Assembly: GCA_025454125.1 (NCBI GenBank)
Contig: JALOPA010000052.1
Coordinates: 1 to 9,506 of the forward strand
DNA: 9,506 nucleotides
Source of the DNA: Thermodesulfobacteriota bacterium
Lineage (GTDB): Bacteria > Desulfobacterota > DSM-4660 > Desulfatiglandales > HGW-15
Direction of reading: 5' to 3'
The position numbers and the translations under genes are program-made. The notes under the pieces are model-generated. The model was given only the letters and a program-made list of their open reading frames with translations. It was not told where the DNA came from and did no database searches. How positions within the stretch are numbered: position 1 is the first letter of the stretch; each line of letters begins with the position of its first letter. Shown one piece after another: positions 5,609 to 9,506 of this stretch.

Positions 5609-6787
5609 TCAGATCTTTGTTTTTGTTCTGCGGATAAAGAGATCGACCGCAATCCCAATCCCAAAAGCCCACGCCATGTTCGGGACCGCCAGTGCAATTC
5701 CGGCGATGAGAAGGGCAACAAAGTATTCTTCGTTACTCTGGAGACTCCGGACCAAAGGACAGAGCTCCAAGCCGGCGAAGATGAGAAGCACTCCAAGCAC
5801 GGAGTTCGGAAGCAGGGCCAGTATGGCGAATCCGAGTTCCCCCAGCACCAAAGCCAGGGCGACAAAAAGGATCCCTATTATCAGCGGAGCGCCCCCAGTC
5901 CTTGCACCAAAACGGTAATGGGCTGCGAGTCCGCCTGTGCCGTGACACATGGGAACAGCACCGAACAAACCCGCCGGCAGGTTTGCAAGTCCCATGGTCA
6001 GCGCGAACCGGCCGGCTTTTGTCCTAGAAAGCAGGGGGCTGTTCGGGAAAACCGTGCTGCACATGTCAGCTGTTCCTACACACGCGTTTCCGATAGTTAA
6101 AGGTACCTGCGGCAAAATCAGCATGATGAAGGCAGTCCAGAAATCAGAGAGGGAAGGCGAAATGAGCCCCATTTTGGTCGGCCCGAGCGAAAAGGACTGA
6201 CCCTGAAAACCACCAAGAGCCAGACCTGCCACGATTCCAAAGGCCAGCGCTACCAAGGCCGCCGGAAACTTCTTGTTGTCGAGCAGAGCCAGAACGAGAG
6301 CGAAAACAATAAAGCCCATCACCAGATTGATAGGGTATTCAGCGAACTTCCCGTCGACCCCTGACATGAAGACCTTTTGAGTCACGATCAGCTCGATCCC
6401 CTTTTTCAGGAAAATAAGACCCAAGGCCAGCTGAATGCCTCTAACCACAGGTTGGGTGAAAAGCTTGGCAAGGCGATCCACTGTGCCGGTGACCGACAAG
6501 ACAAGTAAAAGCAGGCCGAACAGGACGCCCCCTGCGCCGATCACGGATTCCGTGATCTGATTCGGATAGGCGATGGCGATGGCGCCAACGGCTTTCAACG
6601 GCTGCACAGGAATGGGAAGCCTGTAGTAGAATCCCGTCATGAGATAGAACAATCCAAAGGCGAGAAAGACCGTGGTGGGGCTCAATCCGTTGATGAGGAT
6701 CATGCCCACCACAATAGGCAGGAGCGTTCCCAGGTCCCCGAGTGATCCGGCCAGTTCCATTCTGTTGAATTGATAACGAGTCTCCAT
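5609..6787 (-). CDS. MOT1-family sulfate/molybdate-type permease
   Basis: 392 residues, very hydrophobic, with roughly ten or more membrane segments. Sequence hallmarks of the MOT1 molybdate-transporter family, related to SulP carriers, are visible: GSLGDLGTLLPI (14-25), LPIPVQPLKAVGA (57-69), LPQVPLTIGNA (225-235) and PMCHGTGGLAAHYRFGART (279-297). It probably carries an oxyanion (molybdate, sulfate or a relative) across the inner membrane; the substrate cannot be told from sequence alone. The ATG at 6787 has an AGGGA ribosome site 5 bases upstream. The gene is a single unit, convergent with zraP and divergent from the HMA protein gene. No metal-binding extension is seen, so a link to the surrounding metal genes is only positional. 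Confidence 0.88.
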   Translation of the reverse strand: METRYQFNRMELAGSLGDLGTLLPIVVGMILINGLSPTTVFLAFGLFYLMTGFYYRLPIPVQPLKAVGAIAIAYPNQITESVIGAGGVLFGLLLLVLSVTGTVDRLAKLFTQPVVRGIQLALGLIFLKKGIELIVTQKVFMSGVDGKFAEYPINLVMGFIVFALVLALLDNKKFPAALVALAFGIVAGLALGGFQGQSFSLGPTKMGLISPSLSDFWTAFIMLILPQVPLTIGNACVGTADMCSTVFPNSPLLSRTKAGRFALTMGLANLPAGLFGAVPMCHGTGGLAAHYRFGARTGGAPLIIGILFVALALVLGELGFAILALLPNSVLGVLLIFAGLELCPLVRSLQSNEEYFVALLIAGIALAVPNMAWAFGIGIAVDLFIRRTKTKI

Positions 6788-6813
6788 TGAATTCCCTGCT
6801 CAAACGAGGAAGT

Positions 6814-6849
6814 CTTCAGGGACCGTCCCCTATCTCAGAGTCCCTGAAG
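6814..6849. repeat. REP-like palindrome
   Basis: Arms 6814-6823 (CTTCAGGGAC) and 6840-6849 (GTCCCTGAAG) are a perfect 10-bp inverted repeat around 16 bases. A nested GGGAC-C-GTCCC palindrome lies at 6819-6829. GGGACNGTCCC-type words of this kind recur between genes in many bacterial genomes as REP elements. It would lie in the leader of the permease transcript. Confidence 0.5.
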
Positions 6850-6854
6850 TTGCA

Positions 6855-6883
6855 TTGACTTATAGCATTTCATCACTACTAAT
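6855..6883 (+). promoter_or_regulatory. Possible sigma-70 promoter for the HMA protein
   Basis: TTGACT (6855-6860) is a good -35 hexamer. ACTAAT (6878-6883), 17 bases further, is a moderate -10. It lies 28 bases before the gene's start codon, in an AT-rich stretch. No sigma-54 pattern is visible here, unlike at the zra promoters. Confidence 0.35.
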
Positions 6884-6887
6884 TGAA
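6859..6887 (-). promoter_or_regulatory. Possible sigma-70 promoter for the permease
   Basis: On the minus strand TATAAG (6864-6859) is a good -10. A weak -35, TTCAAT (6887-6882), lies 17 bases before it. It overlaps the predicted promoter of the divergent HMA gene, so the two could compete. Confidence 0.3.
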
Positions 6888-6911
6888 TATCAAAAAGGAG
6901 GCGAAACAATC

Positions 6912-7118
6912 ATGGAAACCAAGAGAATTTCAGTACCAAATATCAACTGCGGCCACTGTGTAATGACCATTAAGAGAGAACTTGGTGAGATCAAAGGAGT
7001 ATCCAAGGTGGAAGGGGATCCCCAGAAGAAGGAGATCACGGTCGAGTGGAGTCAGCCGGCCACCCTGGATCAGATCAAGGCAACCCTCAAGGAGATCAAC
7101 TTCCCGGCTGCCGGGTAA
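6912..7118 (+). CDS. Small heavy-metal-associated (HMA) domain protein, CopZ-like
   Basis: 68 residues covering one ferredoxin-like HMA domain. The metal-binding CxxC is Cys13-Gly-His-Cys16, in PNINCGHC. The HMA pattern continues with MTIKRELGEIKGV, a central strand KEITVEW and the closing TLKEINFPAAG. Such free-standing domains carry Cu(I) in the cytoplasm and pass it to the HMA domains of copper ATPases. The usual GMxCxxC Met is replaced by Asn10-Ile11-Asn12. An AAGGAGG site (6895-6901) lies 10 bases before ATG 6912 and fixes this start over an upstream in-frame one at 6855, which overlaps the predicted -35. The copper ATPase gene follows 192 bases downstream, on the same strand. Confidence 0.88.
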   Translation: METKRISVPNINCGHCVMTIKRELGEIKGVSKVEGDPQKKEITVEWSQPATLDQIKATLKEINFPAAG

Positions 7119-7161
7119 GCTGCAAAGAAACTCAGCAGGTTGTTGAAAAATGCAATCCATC

Positions 7162-7254
7162 CGTCACTCCCGCCTCCGCCTGCGCGGGGGTAAACTCCGG
7201 CGGGGGTCCAAGGAAACCGAGAAATACTGGATTCCCGCCTCCGCGGGAATGACA
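7162..7254. repeat. MITE/REP-like element between HMA gene and ATPase gene
   Basis: The ends are inverted: CGTCACTCCCGC at 7162-7173 matches the complement of GCGGGAATGACA at 7243-7254, apart from two positions. Inside are the palindromic GATTCCCGCCTCCGCGGGAAT (around 7230-7250) and two GCGGGGGT-type blocks. The signature TGGATTCCCGC...GCGGGAATGAC is a well-known dispersed intergenic repeat in proteobacterial genomes. It has no coding capacity and occupies most of the 192-base gap between two otherwise co-oriented genes. Confidence 0.7.
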
Positions 7255-7310
7255 GGAAAGACTCCGGACAAAGCGTTTTCAGCTGCCTGTCGAAAGAGGT
7301 GGAACCGTTC

Positions 7311-9506
7311 ATGGCCGACCGAACTGTCAACATACCCGTCACGGGGATGAGCTGCGCCAATTGCGCTCTTACCATTGAGAGGACCGTGAAAAAGGTTCCG
7401 GGTGTGAAGACCGCATCCGTGAACTTTGCCACGGAACAAGCGTCCCTGTCCTTTGACCCGGATCAGGTCCAGGTGGAGAAACTCGTCGAGAAGATCCGGG
7501 ATGCCGGGTATGGAGTGGCCAAGGCAACGGTGGACATCCCCGTTACAGGCATGAGCTGCGCCAATTGCGCCATGACCATCGAAAGAACCCTGAAAAAAAA
7601 GATCCCCGGCGTCGTGAACGCGTCAGTGAATTTCGCCTCGGAAAGAGCCAGCGTCGAGTACCTCCCCTCGCTCACCGGGCTCGACGAAATGATTCAGGCC
7701 ATAGAAAAAGCCGGATACGGCGCCGTTCGTCCTGACGACACCCTTGAAGGAGAGGATGCAGAGCTTCAAGTCCGAAGGGCCGAGATCAGAGACCAGACAG
7801 CGAAATTCGTGGTGGGTCTCGCTTTCACCATCCCTCTTTTCATCCTCAGCATGGGGAGGGATTTCGGGATTTTCGGACCCTGGTCACACGCAGGGTGGGT
7901 CAACTGGCTGTTTCTGGGGCTGGCCACACCGGTCCAGTTCTACACAGGCTGGGATTACTATCGGGGCGGTTTCAAGAGCCTCAGAAACCGAAGCGCCAAC
8001 ATGGACGTGCTCGTGGCCATGGGGTCCTCGGTCGCTTACGTTTACTCCCTGGCCCTTCTGCTCGTTCCGGCCTTGGGGCATCACGTGTATTTCGAGACCT
8101 CTGCTGTGATCATCACCCTGATCAAGCTTGGCAAGATGCTGGAGGCCAGGACAAAAGGAAGAACAGGCGGCGCCATTCGAAAGCTCATGAAGCTGCGCCC
8201 AAAAACGGCTTTCATCGAGGTGGACGGCCGCGAAAAGGAAATCCCCGTTTCGCAAGTCAAGGTTGGCGACCGGATCATTGTCCGGCCCGGCGAGGCTTTC
8301 CCGGTGGATGGAGCAGTGCTTGACGGAGAGTCGAGCGTGGATGAGTCCATGCTCACGGGCGAGCCCATTCCCGTGGACAAACAGGCCGGCGACTCTGTGG
8401 CGGCAGGAACCATCAATGGCGAGGGCCGGCTCAGAATGGAAGCCAGAAAAGTGGGCAAAGACACCGCTCTTGCCAGAATCATCCGCATGGTGCAGGAAGC
8501 GCAGGGGAGCAAGGCTCCTGTCCAGGCCCTGGCAGACCGTGTGGCGGCGGTTTTTGTCCCCTCGGTGATCGGCATCGCCTTCCTCACCTTCATTCTCTGG
8601 TGGCTGCTTGGAGGAGAGTTTGTGCCGGCCATGATCCGCCTGGTGGCTGTGCTCGTGATTGCCTGCCCCTGTGCGCTGGGTCTGATTGCCTGTCCCTGCG
8701 CTCTGGGTCTCGCCACGCCTACGGCGATCATGGCTGGAACAGGGAAGGGCGCTGAACGAGGCATCCTGTTCAAAAACAGTGAAGCGCTGGAACTGGCGTC
8801 CAAGCTCGACACCGTTGTTCTGGACAAGACGGGAACCATCACAGTGGGCAAACCCGAAGTGGTGGATGTGGTACTCGCAGATGGAGCCTTTGCCGACGAA
8901 AACGAATTTCTGAAACTGGCGGCTTCCGCTGAAAGAGGTTCGGAGCATCCTTTGGGAAAGGCGATCGTGGCGGAAGCGTCGAGGCGAGGGATCTCCCTTT
9001 TGGAGCCTAAATCTTTCAAGGCTTCGAGAGGCCTCGGCATGAGCGCGACCGTGGACGGCCGGCAGGTGCTGGCCGGGAAGCCGGGCTGGTTCACGGAGAT
9101 GGGCTTGGATCTTGGTCCTTTGGCGCAAGAACTTTCGTCTCTTCAGAACCAGGGAAAGAGCGTGGTGGTCGTTGCTGTGGATGCCAAGGTGTCGGGCCTG
9201 ATTGCGGTCGCCGACCGGGTGAAACCTGATTCCAAGGATGCGATTGAATCCCTTCACAAACAAAGTATCAAACTCGTGATGCTCACAGGCGACAATGCCC
9301 GGACCGCGGAGGCGATTGCCTTTGAAGTGAGCATTGACGAAGTCGTTGCAGAGGTCCGGCCTGAAGACAAGTCAGCAAGGATCAAAGAGTTTCAGGACCG
9401 TGGAAGAAAAGTCGGGATGGTGGGAGACGGCATCAACGACGCTCCTGCCCTTGCTCAGGCGGACGTGGGCATGGCCATCGGCACGGGAACGGACGTGGCC
9501 ATTGAA
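7311..9506 (+). CDS. copA: Copper-type P1B ATPase with duplicated CPC motif (truncated at right edge)
   Basis: 732 codons, open at the edge; probably the last 80-100 residues with the final two membrane helices are missing. It starts at ATG 7311 after AGAGGTGG. Two N-terminal HMA domains carry GMSCANC (Cys15/Cys18 and Cys83/Cys86). Membrane helices follow from about 165. The actuator domain has TGE (349-351). Metal-site helix 6 holds CPC. The phosphorylated Asp505 lies in DKTGT. The HP motif is at 546-547 and the ATP-site motifs are GDN (660-662) and GDGINDAP (705-712). Together these indicate a Cu(I)/Ag(I) exporter using ATP at the inner membrane. Oddity: IACPCALGL occurs twice in a row (450-458 and 459-467), so helix 6 has two CPC pairs and nine extra residues. 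All catalytic motifs are intact and the frame is open, so it is not an obvious pseudogene. Confidence 0.93.
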   Translation, partial: MADRTVNIPVTGMSCANCALTIERTVKKVPGVKTASVNFATEQASLSFDPDQVQVEKLVEKIRDAGYGVAKATVDIPVTGMSCANCAMTIERTLKKKIPGVVNASVNFASERASVEYLPSLTGLDEMIQAIEKAGYGAVRPDDTLEGEDAELQVRRAEIRDQTAKFVVGLAFTIPLFILSMGRDFGIFGPWSHAGWVNWLFLGLATPVQFYTGWDYYRGGFKSLRNRSANMDVLVAMGSSVAYVYSLALLLVPALGHHVYFETSAVIITLIKLGKMLEARTKGRTGGAIRKLMKLRPKTAFIEVDGREKEIPVSQVKVGDRIIVRPGEAFPVDGAVLDGESSVDESMLTGEPIPVDKQAGDSVAAGTINGEGRLRMEARKVGKDTALARIIRMVQEAQGSKAPVQALADRVAAVFVPSVIGIAFLTFILWWLLGGEFVPAMIRLVAVLVIACPCALGLIACPCALGLATPTAIMAGTGKGAERGILFKNSEALELASKLDTVVLDKTGTITVGKPEVVDVVLADGAFADENEFLKLAASAERGSEHPLGKAIVAEASRRGISLLEPKSFKASRGLGMSATVDGRQVLAGKPGWFTEMGLDLGPLAQELSSLQNQGKSVVVVAVDAKVSGLIAVADRVKPDSKDAIESLHKQSIKLVMLTGDNARTAEAIAFEVSIDEVVAEVRPEDKSARIKEFQDRGRKVGMVGDGINDAPALAQADVGMAIGTGTDVAIE
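8658..8711 (+). repeat. In-frame tandem 27-bp duplication of the CPC motif
   Basis: Units 8658-8684 and 8685-8711 each encode I-A-C-P-C-A-L-G-L. They are identical at 23 of 27 bases. All four differences fall in third codon positions (both Cys codons, the Ala after the second Cys, and the final Leu), leaving the protein sequence identical. A fresh duplication or an assembly stutter would give identical units. Confidence 0.93.

Noticed and set aside
7150..7350. Short open frames across the MITE-like repeat
   Set aside because: Their sequence is a translation of palindromic repeat DNA and runs out of frame into the ATPase start.
7884..9263. A 459-codon minus-strand open frame opposite the copper ATPase
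   Set aside because: The plus strand holds every catalytic motif of a P-type ATPase over this stretch; the opposite frame has no recognisable features.
1..9506. CRISPR arrays, tRNA or rRNA genes, transposases, phage or antiphage genes
   Set aside because: No regularly spaced repeats, cloverleaf sequences, rRNA-like stretches or transposase/nuclease motifs were recognised on either strand.

Overview
The window looks like metal-response and metal-transport DNA from a GC-rich Gram-negative bacterium. Sigma-54 dependent two-component systems, a periplasmic ZraP-like protein, a MOT1-type anion permease and dispersed palindromic repeats between genes together suggest a Desulfobacterota-like (former Deltaproteobacteria) source. 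That assignment is an inference; no taxonomic marker gene is present.

Left half, minus strand (about 1-4708): a signalling operon read right to left. Its order is a ZraS-like sensor kinase (3305-4708), a ZraR-like NtrC-family activator (1847-3205), a second unrelated sensor kinase (355-1833), about 300 bases of repeat-rich spacer, and the first 18 codons of a second response regulator (1-55) that leaves the window.

Centre (4709-5018): a divergent control region between zraS and zraP. It has two back-to-back -24/-12 sigma-54 promoters, one for each gene. Between them lie two copies of an imperfect palindrome, GGGTA-N5-TATCC, with centres 32 bp apart. This is the expected layout for an activator that binds between its own operon and its target. 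zraP (5019-5543) follows on the plus strand. A strong bidirectional hairpin terminator separates it from a convergent MOT1-family sulfate/molybdate-type permease (5609-6787, minus).

Right part, plus strand (6912-9506): a 68-residue heavy-metal-associated (HMA) protein, a MITE/REP-like repeat, and a copper-type P1B ATPase that runs off the right end. The ATPase carries an in-frame tandem duplication of its membrane metal-binding motif (IACPCALGL twice). The four nucleotide differences between copies are all synonymous.

Together the genes suggest envelope metal sensing (ZraS), sigma-54 activation (ZraR), a periplasmic metal-binding or chaperone protein (ZraP), and cytoplasmic copper handling and export (HMA protein plus ATPase). 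Two oddities deserve attention: the duplicated CPC motif, and a Gln in place of the Walker A Lys in ZraR.
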